Shown: positions 45,745 through 59,144, numbered from the stretch's first letter. The stretch: 64,000 nt of DNA from Muscardinus avellanarius (GCA_963383645.1 OY726566.1:94717779-94781778); one strand, 5' to 3'. The notes: a model not told the origin generated them from the sequence alone. A program made the numbers and translations.

Positions 45745-47695
45745 CTTTTTAATTTTTTTTTCTCAGTTTAATCAGTTACTTCAGCATTAGTTAATGAGAA
45801 ATCTTTTTGGTCCTCAAACCTAAGGTCTCTTCTGCACAGAGGTTTTCACTGACCCTCAAACCTAGAATCATTGCTTTTTCCTGCCCATTTCTCTCCCTCG
45901 TCTGCCCCTGTTTCCTTCCCAAAGCTTTTCAACAACTGTAACTATCTTTTCTAAAGCACATGTGGTGTCTGTCTTCCCAAGTGGGGTAAGCTCAGTGAGA
46001 GGCTTCTCATTGGCCCCACATGTCTCTGAGTCCCCAGGGCCCTGGCTCAGGGTATCACCCAAATGCATCAGTAGTGGGGGCACGAGAGAAAAGTCCTGGC
46101 CTGGAGGTAGAAGGGGCGATGGATCTCCCTGGAAGCACAGGACAGAGCGCAGCAGCCCAGGACCAGCAGTCGCAGCTAGCGTTGTTGGTCTTCAGCTGCT
46201 GGGGCCTGTGACCCTCAGCTGCCCCCAGACCCGACCGTGGAGGCCGCTCAATGAAAACCAAGCGAGAATGGGTCCCCCATCTCAGTTGTTTGCTCATGCG
46301 TAAGGATTTTTTCCTTCTAAAATTTTTGGTGACCTCTGTTCCCAGAGAGGTTCTCTGCTAGCACAAGCTAATAAGCAACAAAACAACCAACCAGATTGCA
46401 AAATTAATATTAATGGAATCATTTAAACAGCTGTATCAGTGGCTTCTCGTGCATGCCTGTGCCTGTTCTCACACTTGGGACTTTAAAACACCATTTCATG
46501 GTATGATTCTATTTCTGTGGGTAAAACCGTTTTTATTGACATGGATGAATTCAGCAAACCCAAACACCTCAGCATTGCATAAAAATCCGGTAGATGGCTA
46601 TCCCCAGAAAAAAACTCTGGAATCCAGGAGCTGCCACCAAGAAACTGCCATAGCCCACTTTTGAAAAATTAGAGCCTGGACTCCTGTTTCTGCCAAAGGA
46701 AATATGACACGTTTCCCCTTTTTCTTCCCCTTTTACTTCTGTGAGAGCCACACCCAGCCCGCGAACACACTGATCTTAAATGTGTCAGCCAGAAAGATGA
46801 TAGCCAGAGCTGGTGGCCCCGCACAAGTAAACATTCTCCCTTGCCCCGCACCCTGTCAAATTCTCTGGCTTGATCTGGCTTGATCACTCTCCATCCATGC
46901 TGCGCACCTGACCCTCCACTTCAGTATCCTTTTATGCCTCAGAATCATTGCTACCTCACCATGATCAGAGCAGACAGGCGGTACATAGCATGTGCCAGGC
47001 ACTGACCCATTTATGACAACTGTTAACTCGTTTTGGTCTCGCAACAGCCAGCCCCATGCAGAACGCGACAGCCAATGCATTATGGAGGGGCCAGAACTCA
47101 CCCAAGGCCACCTGACTAATGCGTAACGGGGACAGAGACAACCCAGGTGGTCGTGGTCATGCTGGTCACTGCTGCCTTTGCTGCTTCTAAGTGATGGCTG
47201 CATCCTGGAGTCCTACAGGAGGGCGGCTTTTAGGAGTTGAGCTCTGCAAAAGAACGCCAGCACGCCCCATCTCCCTAGAATTTCACTTGGCCTCTGCGGC
47301 CCTGGGCTTAACTTCTCTCAGCTTCAGTGTTACGCATGAATTACCTCACTTAATTTCCCTAACATGTACAAGATAAGATTTATAATTATACCCATTTTGC
47401 AGATTAGAAAACTAGGCACAGGGATGTCAAGTAACCAAGGTTCAAGATAAATGGAAGAGCTGGGATTTGAACTCAAAAGACGAGTCTTCCAAGCCCATAC
47501 TCAGCACCATTACTCCACAGCGTCTCCATTGGAGCAGGTGAGGATGGAGAGAACAGCACTCACATGTGGTTGTTAAGATAGTTCTTGAGTAGTCCCTACA
47601 TGCCAGGCACAGTCTTGGGCGTTGGGGATAAAAGAGTAAAGACAAATTTTAGATCAATATATCAAGCAATAGCTAGAAATGCATAAAAATGAACA
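45745..47695. other. SINE-free intergenic block
   Basis: Nearly 2 kb without repeats I recognise. Open frames around 45.9-46.3 kb occur on both strands with no codon or splice support. Nothing named. Confidence 0.4.
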
Positions 47696-47698
47696 CCA

Positions 47699-47906
47699 GC
47701 CAGGCGTGGTGGTGCACACCTGTAATCCCAGTACTTGGGAAGCTGCTACAGGAGGATCACAAGTCCGAGGCCAGCCTCCGCCACAGAGCAAGAGTCCCAG
47801 CAGCCAACCTTGATAAAAGCAAAAGGCATTAAAAAGCTGGGGGTGTAGCTCAGAGAAAGAATGCCCCTGGATTCCATCCCCCTTACCACTACAAAAAAAA
47901 AAAAAA
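47699..47906 (+). mobile_element. MEN SINE
   Basis: Starts gccaggcgtggtggtgcaca. A14 tail. Confidence 0.88.
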
Positions 47907-47909
47907 TTA

Positions 47910-48900
47910 TATATATACCAGACAGCTCCTTGCTTTGACCGAGTTTATAGTCTCTTGGGGATGGGGAGGGTGAGATATTTGAGTGCTTGACTTAGTAAGT
48001 GTGGTGCAGGAAGCACAGGGTGTGCCGACGCTGGCCATTGTGATACTGTGGCGGACAGGGTTTCTATTCTTTAGATGCTGGCCAGGGAAGGCCTGGCTGA
48101 GTAAGGGACATTCCAGAAGAGATCTAAAAGAGAGGGAGTCACATGGCTAATAATTAGAAAAGCTTCCAGGTACAGAGAATGGCCAGGACAGAAGCCCTGA
48201 GCTCCCCCTGATGGTTTTGGAAAATACCAAAGAAGCCATCATGGCGGACGCCGAGGGTGACTCAGAGCAAGTCATGGAAGAGTGAGAGGCCAGATGTGCG
48301 GGAGAGGAGGGCCCTGTGCCTGCAGGGGCAGGAAGACGCCAAAGGATTGTCAGCGCCACCCAAGGAATGAGGGCCCGTGGGGAGCAGCAGGCCTCGAGAG
48401 AAGTTCCAGAACACACGAAGGCCTGCCAGGCAGAGGTCAGGCATCGTGCGCTGGGGGAGGAATCCAAGGGTTCCAGAGCCTTGTTCCCTGGGGAGAGGAC
48501 TCTCACTGGCCAGGGCAGTCTCTGCCAGCCCCTGTTCCTCCCGCTGGTACACGATAGGAAGTTATAAACAATGGGTGGAACGGAATTTCTTGGGGACAAA
48601 TGCTCTGATAAGACAGACAGTGCTCTCTGGACTGGCCTAAGGGGAGGAGGCAGAGTCCTCGGGACAGTAGGGACAGAGGTCTGCAAGTGGCGGTAAAGGA
48701 GAAACGAGGCCACCTGTATCCAGTCTGTTACTGAGCACAGTTAGGCATCCGGGGAGGGAGGAAACAGAAAGGTCTAAGGACAGTTTTAACTTGTTTTTTT
48801 TATAAGATGAAAGTAAAGGAGAAGGGGTTTGTGGGGATCTCAAATAATTAGAATAAGACCGTTAATCAGGATTCGCCCCGGAAACAAATTAGAAGTGATA
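47910..48900. other. SINE-free intergenic block, GC-moderate
   Basis: Long minus-strand open frame at 48147-48713, but all frames here are open and no gene is recognised. Possibly an old LTR or unique sequence. Confidence 0.35.
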
Positions 48901-48903
48901 AAT

Positions 48904-49128
48904 AAGCTGGGTGTGGGTGGCGCATGCTTATAATCCCAGCATTCGGGGGGCTGAGACTGGAGGGTCACGGTTCGTGGACAGCCTCGGCTACTTAGTGAGG
49001 CCCTCTGCAACTCAGTGAGAGCCTGTTTCAAAACAAAGAATAAAATATAGGGCTGGGGGTGTAGCTCGGAGGTAGACTGGCCCTGGGTTCCATCCCCAGT
49101 ACTGCAAAAAATAAATACATAAATAAAA
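48904..49128 (+). mobile_element. MEN SINE
   Basis: Starts agctgggtgtgggtggcgca. AAAT-type tail. Confidence 0.88.
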
Positions 49129-49129
49129 G

Positions 49130-49545
49130 TAAAGAAGTTATAACTATCTGATGAACAGAGTTATATAATGTTTTAGTTGCTAGATATTTTGGTGTATGAG
49201 GGGAGAAGTACCAAGTAGGCCTGGAAGATGGAAATTGGAACCATAACGACCTTCTGCTAAAAGGAGCACCGGCCACGATGGGCAGTTTGTCGATTTTCTT
49301 CTGTTTGTTCTACTCAAGTAAGCAAGTGGTGCCTCAGCCATTGTATGTGAACCGGCTTCAGCAGCAAGGAAGGCTCACTGCTCATCAGCCCCTCTCATGT
49401 GCTCCTCGCAGGCCGGAGCAGCTCCTGGACAGGGCCCCGGGCTGCTTTGCCTATGTAGACCTACGCTATGAAGTTCTCTGTCAGCCGAGCGTCTGAGTGC
49501 CTGGGCTGGAGGGGCCCTTACTCAGCCCCACATACAGCCAGAGGA
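49130..49545. other. Intergenic, nothing recognised
   Basis: Unique-looking sequence with no exon or repeat seen. Confidence 0.45.
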
Positions 49546-49548
49546 ACT

Positions 49549-49976
49549 TTTTTATCGGGGGTGGAGATAGAACCCAGGAGCAGTCTACCACTAAGCTACA
49601 CTCCAGCCCCTCTTATTTTTTTCATTTTGAAACAGGGTCTTGCTGAGTTGCTGAGGGTCTTGTTAAATTACTGAGGCTACACTTACATCTGTAATGCTCC
49701 TGTTTCAGCCTCCCAAGTACTGGAATTGCAGGTGTGGGCCACCACTCCTAACCAGAGGATTTTAAAATTTGTTTTTATATTTATTTGTTTGTTTTGTGCT
49801 ACTGGAGATTGAACCCAGGGGCATTCTATCTCTGAGCTACCCAGCCCAACTTTATTCTTTGTTTTGAAACAGGGTCTTGCTAAACTACTTGCGCTGCTGG
49901 CCTTGAACCTGCGATCCTCTTGTCTCAGCCTCCCAAGTCCTGGGATTACAGGGGTACACCAGCTTCAGCCAGATAT
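49549..49976 (-). mobile_element. Two consecutive MEN SINEs, diverged
   Basis: 49549-49756 and 49775-49976 in the same orientation. Confidence 0.82.
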
Positions 49977-49979
49977 ATT

Positions 49980-51065
49980 TTTAGTGCAACAATATGCCAG
50001 GACCTAATTGTCCCTCAGTCTCACCTCCATGAAAGTTTCACTCTTTGACCTGACAAGAACATAATTAAAAATTAAATGATACAGCTATGTCTCTCTATGC
50101 TACCATTCCATTCTTCTTTATTAGGACGATCACTTTAGAGTTGCTTAAAGAATAAACAAACAAAAAGCTGCCGCCAGTGAATCTTTGGACAATATTTTCC
50201 TCCTGTTTTCCTAACTGGACTTCTCCTATTTCCCTGCAGCAGAGATCACACCCCCCCCCCCTTGGTCCTGCTCACTCGCTGCCCCTCGAGTGACGAGGAT
50301 CAAACCCAGGCACAGACCTGGAGTCTAAGTTGGAGGCCCCTGCGCCTCAAAAGCATTGTGCTTTACTATGACGATTAGGATGGCAAAAGGTGGGCTGCCT
50401 TTATCTACAAAGGGCCCACGCGGACTGACAAACGCCAAGGAAATGAAAAGTGATTGTTTTTTCTTTGGGGTGTGGGTGTGTGTGTGCACACTTGTGGTTC
50501 TGAGGCTCAAAATGATTTTTTTTTAAGGAAAATGAACATTTTGCAGCCATCATAATAAAGACTGATACAAACAAAATTTATCAGTTTACACTAAATTGAG
50601 AAGGGGTAGTTGGATCAGGAGTAATATTTCTTAATGGTTCTAAGATATCTTAATAATAAGTGATTATTATTGATCACTTATTACTTTTTAAAGCAAAATA
50701 AGCAGGAACCCATTAATCCGGGGTTGTTTCTGTACTAGGGATCCATGGCATTCTTCATCCATGTGTTTGTGTATTTATTATGAGCATGACACTGGGTATA
50801 AAATTCTTCAATGATTTAAAATGAATCCTTTAGCCATTTTAAAATGATTTTAAATAAATTTGCTTTGAATATAAAAAATGATTTTTTAAATTTAAAAATC
50901 AAAATTATTTTTAAAGCCTCCCCCAAAAAGATAGCACTTCCCAAGAGAAGAAATACCAAGGATGATCAGACACTTAAAAATATTACACTTTCCTAACTCC
51001 AAAAACAACGACGATGATTCACCATTTGTTGCTATCTGCGACTAAAAGACTCAAGGATCTGCAAT
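49980..51065. other. Intergenic, AT-rich
   Basis: Contains a C10 run near 50251. Nothing else recognised. Confidence 0.5.
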
Positions 51066-51066
51066 A

Positions 51067-51205
51067 TTAGGGAGGATGGGGTGCTCCCTGCAAACATCTG
51101 TCACCCCAGCTGTGGGGGAGGCTGAGACGGGAGGGACTCGAACCCAGGAGCTGGAGGTCAGCCTGAGCAACAGAGGGGGATCCTGTCTCTGAAAAGAGCC
51201 CGGGG
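51067..51205 (+). mobile_element. Old B1-like SINE without ID arm
   Basis: Alu/B1-like right part (ggaggctgagacgggaggga...gcctgagcaacagagggggatcctgtctc). Confidence 0.65.
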
Positions 51206-51362
51206 AAGAAAAGAGAGAAGCTCTCTCTTAAAGCGCTGGTGGGAAAATAAATTGACTCACAGTAGCACTATTTAAATATCATGAAGTAATGTTATAAAGC
51301 ATAATTTAAAAACTGTAAACTATGATATAACTATATGAAGCCCTTAAAGATATCATTTGGAG

Positions 51363-51629
51363 CTGAGGCTGTGACAGGAGCATCCCAGGTTTGAAGATAG
51401 CCTCAGCAACTTAGAAACTCTCGGCAAGCCGGGCGTGGTGGCGCACACTTATAATCCCCGCGCTTGGGAGGCTGAAACAGGAGGATCGCATAGGTTCAAA
51501 GCCAGCCTCAGCTACTTAGTGAAGCTCTCAGCAACTTAGTGAGGCCCTGTTTCCAAATAAAATATAAAAGAGGGATGGGAGTATAGCCCGGAGGTAGAAA
51601 GCCTCTGGGTTCCACCCCCAGTGCCACGA

Positions 51630-51681
<52 letters not shown>

Positions 51682-52018
51682 AACTCTCAGCAAGCTAGTG
51701 AGACACTATTATCAAAAATAAAATACTAATACTAATACTAATACTAATAATAATAATAATAATAATAATAGGACTGGGGCTGTAGCCCAGATATAGAATG
51801 CCTCTGGATTAAATTCCCAGTGCCAGGAGTGGTGGCACACATTTGTAATACCAGCATTCGGGATGCTGAGCCTGGAGGATCGTGGTTCGCAGACAGCCTC
51901 AGCTACTTAGGCCCTCTGCAACTTAGTGAGACCCGGTTTCAAAATAAAGAATAAAAATTAGGGCAGGAGGTGTAGCTCGGAGGTGGAATGCCCCTGGGTT
52001 TCATCCCCAGACCCGCGA

Positions 52019-52070
<52 letters not shown>

Positions 52071-52140
52071 ATATAAAATAGGGCAGAGGGTGTAGCTTGG
52101 AGGTCTAATACCCCTGGGTTCCATCCCCAGGTCCACAAAG
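51363..52140 (+). mobile_element. Complex MEN cluster with two (GAAA)n tracts
   Basis: The outer MEN (51363-51426 and 51683-51815) is split by an inner MEN (51427-51626) with a (GAAA)n tail to 51682 and duplication gaaactctcggcaa/gaaactctcagcaa. A (TAA/TACTAA)n tract (51717-51770) sits in the outer linker. Another MEN (51820-52015) has its own (GAAA)n to 52069, followed by a second ID arm (52070-52140). Confidence 0.85.
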
Positions 52141-52155
52141 AAAAAATTCCCTATA

Positions 52156-52163
52156 CAAAAAAA

Positions 52164-52216
<53 letters not shown>
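52156..52216 (+). repeat. Poly(A) then (AT)n
   Basis: An A-tract of about 24 becomes an AT dinucleotide repeat. More AT-rich simple sequence follows at 52283-52360. Confidence 0.95.
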
Positions 52217-52461
52217 CATATTCTTGAGTCTTTTAGTTTCAGCTAGCAACAAATAGTGAATCATTGTTGTTTTCTTTTGAAATTATATATATATATATAA
52301 CTTATATATAAAAACATGTATATGTATATATATGTATATATAATATATAAATATATATCCTTTAGGAAATATTTCTAGTGAACTAGGGAAATGTTTATTC
52401 TATAGTGATGTTCACAAAGTGGAATGCAAAATACGTATTTATATGATCCCAGCTATCCCCA

Positions 52462-52548
52462 CCATAGCCTTGGGTGTAGCTCGGTGTAGAACACTTGCCC
52501 AGCGCGCACCCACAAGGATCTGTGTTTCATCCTCGGCACTGGAAAAGG
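52462..52548 (+). mobile_element. ID-like SINE
   Basis: A tRNA-like arm with a longer variable middle (acttgcccagcgcgcaccc...cctcggcactgg) and an A-rich end. No B1 half. Confidence 0.65.
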
Positions 52549-52549
52549 A

Positions 52550-53010
52550 AAAAAGGCAACCAACGATGTAAAACAGCGTTATAGAAGATGTGCTGAGTGG
52601 TATTTCTATGGCCAGAAATTGCACATGATTTTAGTTCTTTTCTCTATGGGTCACATGTTTTGCCAGTTGACGTGTTTTACTTTATTATAAACAGGAAAAA
52701 GTCCGTCTAAAAATGGCCACAATGACTCAGCAGACTCCCCTTTTGACCCTCAGAGGAAACATGAGCTTATCATTAAAGGGAATTAAAAGGCTCCTTGTGG
52801 TAAGAATGTGATTAAAAGGACTGTTAAAAACCAAAAACACAGGACAGGCTCTCGGGGCAGCAAGAAGAGCATCATGAGATTTCCCATCCAGTAGCCAGAC
52901 ACTGTCATGCAAAGTGATGAGGAGAAGAAGCAAGGACTGGTCTCCAGCCTCCCCTCCAAGTCCATCCTCTATAACGTGACAGTGGTCCAGCAAAACCGAA
53001 CCAGTGTGAA
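52550..53010. other. Intergenic, nothing recognised
   Basis: Unique sequence. An 88-codon minus-strand frame (52727-52993) has no recognisable motif. Confidence 0.4.
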
Positions 53011-53014
53011 ATGG

Positions 53015-53425
53015 AGGCGCGGGTTCTTGTTCTGAGCTATTTTAGAAAAAGAAAAGCCTAAACTCCTTTTGCTATAAGCTTAAACAATTTTATTATTACA
53101 AAAACAGAAAGAAGGAACAGATATTAAAGCCCTACACCCAAAGGGGAGGATGTAGGAGAGTAACTTGAAAATAAGTTACTATAGTTTTTGGATACAGAAC
53201 AGTTTTTATAAAGATACATTATCCTTTGTCTTGCCCAACCAATAATCTTCTGACCTGACTAGATGACTAGCTCCATGTGGGGATCCACTATCTTACATCC
53301 TGTCTGACCAAAAGTCTTCTTCCTAGAGGTATCAGCTCAAATCTTTAAGACCCCCAAAATGTGTTTTCGGTAAGAGGGATACTTGAAGGCTGTGCCCTCT
53401 GCCTTCACCTAATCTATCTGCTAGA
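53015..53425 (-). mobile_element. LTR-like repeat, copy 2
   Basis: This is the counterpart of 39535-39955, clearly diverged, with minus-strand TATA-like TTTATAAAAAC and ATAATAAAATTG. No gag-pol-like sequence lies between the copies, so they are probably independent solo LTRs. Confidence 0.5.
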
Positions 53426-53925
53426 AGTTACTTTCCTTTAAAATGCAAAGGCCCTGGGCTCCCTCTATTTTCTTGCTAATCACTCTTGGTGCCAGGAACT
53501 CTGCAGGGTCCCTCCCTGTCTGAGTGCCCGCCTTACACCCAAACTCTGACTTTTTAATACCAAAGTTATTTTCAAATACGTTTTGAAGCCATTTCCCAAT
53601 ACCAGCACATTTAGGAAGCACACACGGCCTCTCCGGGAACTATGCTGGCTCCTCTGAGATGTAAACACGGCTCTCACTCGAGAGACCCCACTGTCTTAAA
53701 CCCTGTAAACGTGGCACATCTGCGATTAACTCAAAGATACCACGTGCATTTCTGTTCATTCATTCATTCATTCATTCATTCAAAAAAGTTCCCATTTGTG
53801 TATACTCAGGCAGCCCAGGAATGCATAGAAGGTCTGTGGGACGTTGGGAGTCAGGGAGCCGCTGGGTGTGCTGCTGGGTGTAGGTGCAGCCTGAGCAGAG
53901 GCTGGGCGGGGGCAGATGGCAAGCT
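53426..53925. other. Intergenic, with (ATTC)n
   Basis: ATTC repeat at 53757-53781. Otherwise nothing recognised. Confidence 0.5.
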
Positions 53926-53929
53926 CGAG

Positions 53930-54166
53930 TTCTTTTTTTTTTTTTTAAACCCAGGGCCATTCTACCTATGAGCTATACCCCCCCAGCCCTATTTTGTTTT
54001 TGTTTGTTTGTTTGTTTTGTTTTGTTTTGTTTTATTCTTTCTTTTGAAACAGGGTCTCACCGAGTTGCAAACGGCCTAAGCAGCTGAGGCTGTCCGTGAA
54101 CTGTGACCCTCCTGTCTCAGCCTCCCAAATGCTGGGATTACAAGCGTGCGCCACCACGCCCGGCTT
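53930..54166 (-). mobile_element. MEN SINE
   Basis: T14 tail complement, an internal (TTTTG) stretch at 54000-54035, ending accacgcccggc. Confidence 0.9.
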
Positions 54167-54169
54167 GAG

Positions 54170-54720
54170 TTCAAGTTCTAAGTGGCAGAAGGTGGTGGAG
54201 AGCCCAGGTCTGCCCGCCTCTGAGCCTGAGTCCTGTGTGTGTGTGAAGAGGAGGAAAGGAGGGCACCGGTGCTGGTCCTGCAACTCTTGGCTCCAATTTT
54301 ATTTTGCTTTACTCTCCATCTAAAAACCTCCAAAAGATCAGTTGGGAGAAAATGCGGAAGTCAAAAACAAAGGCTCCTGGTGGCTGGCAGCGGCTGCGCT
54401 CTAGGGAGGCGGCTGATGAAATCGCCCCTTCCGGCAGACTCATTCCTTATGATTTTCCATTGAGTCTGTCAAAAACGTTTCAAGTCAAAAACGTTTAATA
54501 ACAAAGCTTTCTGAATCCAAGTGTAACAGGATTAAAACAGGAGAAATAAGGTGGAGGGTTTGAACGAAGCACCCCAAAACTCCCAGCTTCCCTGGTTCCT
54601 GGCCAGTGTGGGCAATTCAAGCCTTGTTTCCCATAGCACCGAGGGGTAAGTAGGGGCTTCCTCCCTAGAAATACATTCCACGTCCTGAAATAGTAAGCCC
54701 ATTAAAACCCAGGTGAAGGC
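54170..54720. other. Intergenic, nothing recognised
   Basis: Unique-looking sequence. Confidence 0.45.
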
Positions 54721-54722
54721 TA

Positions 54723-54954
54723 GTTTTTTTTGTTGGTTTTTTTTTTTTTTTTTTTTTGTGGTACTAGCGTGGAACCCAGGGGCTTTTCTACCTCCAGGCT
54801 ATACTCCAAGACCTATTTTATATTTTATTTGGAAACAAGGTCTCACTAAGTTGCTGAGAGCCTAAGTAGCTGAGGCTGGCTTCGAACCTGTGCGATCCTC
54901 CTGTCTCAGCCTCCCAAGCGGGGGGATTAAAAGTGTGCGCCACCACGCCCGGCT
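54723..54954 (-). mobile_element. MEN SINE with perfect target duplication
   Basis: ccaggtgaaggct at 54709-54721 and 54955-54967. Confidence 0.94.
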
Positions 54955-54969
54955 CCAGGTGAAGGCTTT

Positions 54970-55620
54970 TAAAGAAATTTTGTTAAGTAAGTCTAATAAC
55001 ACGATTCAAATCACTTGAGTCTTGATAAATCCCCCTGTAGCAAGCACCACTGCTCCAAGAGTCTCTGACTACCCAGGGTGTGTTCCACCCCTTGGACCTC
55101 CAGCGTCCTTGAACGAGGAGTGTCCTTGAACGAGGAGTGCCCAGCGCTGGCTGAGGTGGTCCCTCACACTTCCACTCCCCAGGGTCCCCGCAGAGCTGTT
55201 CTGGAGGGGAAGCCATGGGTAGGAGCCAGGCGGCTGATCAGTGCTGCCAGGTGGCGGATTCAGAGGCTGTCTGAACAGGCACGCGCTTGCCACCAGGATC
55301 CCTGGTGAATCTCTGTTCTCATCCTGACGTACACGTGGGTCCCCTGAACGCAGCCGCCTTCTCTCTGGGCCTGGCCCATGCTCTTTTTTCTGTTGGGTCC
55401 CTAACTCTTCTTGCAAACTCCTTGTGGTCCATGGCATCAGACAGACCCTCCAGACAGCTGTGGAAAGGGTCCCCTGAGAAGGTGGCCCACAGGGCATCTG
55501 GGCCCCTTGCCAGGGCCACAGCTGGCCACCACTTACCCCGCTGCTGGCTGAGGCTTGCAGGACACCGCACAGCATCTTATCTCAGCCCGTGTCTCACAAT
55601 GTGCAGACTACTGTTTTATT
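54970..55620. other. GC-moderate intergenic block
   Basis: A 17-bp perfect tandem repeat (55106-55139, unit tccttgaacgaggagtg). Long open frames on both strands reflect composition. No gene recognised. Confidence 0.4.
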
Positions 55621-55621
55621 T

Positions 55622-55893
55622 TTATTTATTTTTGGTGCTGAGTATTGAACCCAGGGGCATTCTTCCTCCAAGCTACACTCCCAGCATTTTTTTTTTTTTT
55701 TTTTTTTTTTTTTGGTACCAGGGACTGAACCCAGGGGCAGTCTATTCCTAAGCTACACCCTCAGGCCTATTTTTTTTTTTTTTTAATTTTGAAATGGGGT
55801 CTAAGTTTCTAAGGCTGACCTTGAACCTCTGATCCTCCTGTCTCAGCCTCCCAAGTACTGGGATTGCAAGTGTGTGCCAGTGTGCCTGGTTCA
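55622..55893 (-). mobile_element. ID arm fragment and MEN SINE
   Basis: 55622-55685 is an ID arm complement. 55686-55893 is a second element with a T28 tail complement. Confidence 0.85.
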
Positions 55894-55929
55894 AATCTGT
55901 TTTAGAGGACATTTGAAAAAGACCGTCTA

Positions 55930-56138
55930 GCCGGGCGTGGTGGCGCAAGCTTGTAATCCCCGCGCTTGGGAGGCAGAGACAGGAGGATCGCGCAGGTTCG
56001 AAGCCAGCCGCAGGCTGGCTTAGGAGACCCTGTTTCCAAATAAAAAAAAAAAAAAATGTAAAAATAGGTCTGGGAGTGTAGCCCGGAGGTAGAAGGGCTT
56101 CCAGGAACCCCAGTACCACCAAAAAAAAAAAAAAAAAA
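55930..56138 (+). mobile_element. MEN SINE, very young
   Basis: Near-consensus CTTCCAGGAACCCC subfamily with a long A tail and an identical target duplication (aaagaccgtcta) at 55918-55929 and after the tail. Confidence 0.96.
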
Positions 56139-56167
56139 AAAAGACCGTCTAAGAAAGAGAGGTGTTT

Positions 56168-56172
<5 letters not shown>

Positions 56173-56217
<45 letters not shown>

Positions 56218-56413
56218 CGGTACGGGGGCGGGGGTGGGGGGTGGAACCCAGGCTATACTCCCAGACCTATTTTATACTTTATTTGCAAACAAGGTCTCAC
56301 TAAGTTGCTGAGAACCTCACTCAGTAGCTGAGGCTGGCTTCGAACCTGTGCGATCCTCCTGTCTCAGCCTCCCAAGTGCTGGGATTACAAGCGTGCGCCA
56401 CCATGCCCGGCTT
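56173..56413 (-). mobile_element. (TG)n plus MEN SINE
   Basis: TG/CG repeat at 56173-56218, then the element through accatgcccggc. Confidence 0.88.
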
Positions 56414-56414
56414 G

Positions 56415-57594
<1,180 letters not shown>

Positions 57595-58294
57595 GGGACT
57601 GCAAGAGCTGGTTCCACCTGTGCCCAGAGGACCCAAGGCGAGGTTCTCTGCAAGGGCTGGCTCCTCTTCTCTGCCATCTTGTTTCATAGCTAACACAGAT
57701 CTCAGGCTCCAGCAGGTGGGACCCTCCGCGGAGGGGAGGGGCCCAGCGTCAAGGGGATCAAGGCAGTAAGGGCGGCTGGGCACCCGCAGCTTCTTAGTGT
57801 AGGATTATCTATCCTTCAGCACTTCCGAGGCCATCTAAAACCACACAGCTCACTGTCACACAAATTCCTGCTCTAATTGGCCCACTGGGGCCATTCTGAT
57901 ACTGGCCTCAGGAGGGTGGGGAGTAAGGATTTATGTTATGAATCAGATTTCTGGACTGATCTGCTAGACTGCCAAGACGGAGCCGGTGAAGGTTTATGGC
58001 AAGCAAAGGGGCGGCTGCAAGAGAATGCTGGAGTCCTCCGGGCGCGGTTCCCAGGCCTCGGCTCCTCCCTCATGGTGGGAGGCCTCTGCCATGAGCCCCT
58101 CACCAGGACGCCATCCCGAAAAGCCCAGTACTGACCCCCAAGGGAGTCGACAAAGATCACACAGGACAAAAAGAAGCCTTGGAGGCTTTGAAGGTCCCCT
58201 GAAAAGGGAAACCACGCGGAGGAGTTGGCTGGCAAATCCTTCCCATGTTTGTTACTCAGGAGGTGGGGTAGGGCGAGGAGACGGGATCGAAAGG

Positions 58295-58339
<45 letters not shown>

Positions 58340-59144
58340 AAGGATGCGCCCCTCGCTGCTGCACCAGAACCAGAACAGAAGCACAACTTAGGCGTTGGAG
58401 AATGCGGTCTATTTTTGGGCACCTGTGTACTGGTAAACCCGTGTGGTAGCGGTTTGCTCATTCTGTGCCGGTCAAATGCCACAGTCAATACAGAGGCAGA
58501 ACAGCAGTCTCGGGTACGAACTTTGTCCTTGGCGTCTCTCTGGGCTCCTGACCTGGGAACCAAGGCAGAGGACGGCCAGGGGGAAGAAGGTGGCAGCTCG
58601 GCGAGGCACCTGCCCGGCTTTCCAGTGTGTGTGGGAGGCCTCACATGCCGGGGCAGAGCAGGGACCACGAGCGGGCGGCCCGGCTGCCTTCATCACTGGC
58701 CGGATGGGAGGGAGCCCAGGGGCGGAATGCATTGTGCTGGAAACGTCTTCACACGCTCCTTAGGGAGCGATCGTACTGACTAAACACCAGTTGTGCGTAG
58801 CAGCTAAGCTTTTTCCTTGAAAATGGCTGTCTCTTTGGTTTTTAGGAAATGAGTTCTCTCCCTGTGAACTCATTTCCCCTGGAAACTTGGTAAGTAAACA
58901 AACAAACAAAAACAAAAAAAAATGGGATTCCGGATCTCTGAGCTAAGAGAAAGGAGAGTGCAAGGGAAGCCCTAATGGGAACGGAGGCCCGGGGCTTCTG
59001 AGCTAGGACGCATCTGCCAGGCCCAAGGAAGCAGGAAGCCAGGAGCTTGGACAGCCCGATCCATATTCTGCAGGACGGGGCGCCCCCGGCACAAGCCCGC
59101 TGTCCCCACCTCTCTCCGCACCAATCCAGTGGTCAGTTTACCCC
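57595..59144. other. TMEM140 3' UTR and CYREN 3' UTR region
   Basis: The interval between the two convergent stop codons. I could not find a canonical AATAAA on either strand. It holds a (CA)n repeat (58297-58338) and SINE-free GC-moderate sequence. Open frames across 57986-58783 are compositional. Confidence 0.5.
58297..58338 (+). repeat. (CA)n microsatellite
   Basis: About 21 units in the convergent 3' UTR interval. Confidence 0.97.

Noticed and set aside
39535..53425. The two LTR-like repeats considered as ends of one provirus
   Set aside because: They are too diverged from each other and no gag-pol-like sequence lies between them.
55069..55575. 168-codon minus-strand open frame
   Set aside because: Overlapping frames are open on both strands, no recognisable domain, no splice or promoter context.
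57986..58783. 265-codon plus-strand open frame after TMEM140
   Set aside because: It runs through a (CA)n repeat, gives a poly-Thr/His peptide and lies in the convergent 3' UTR interval.
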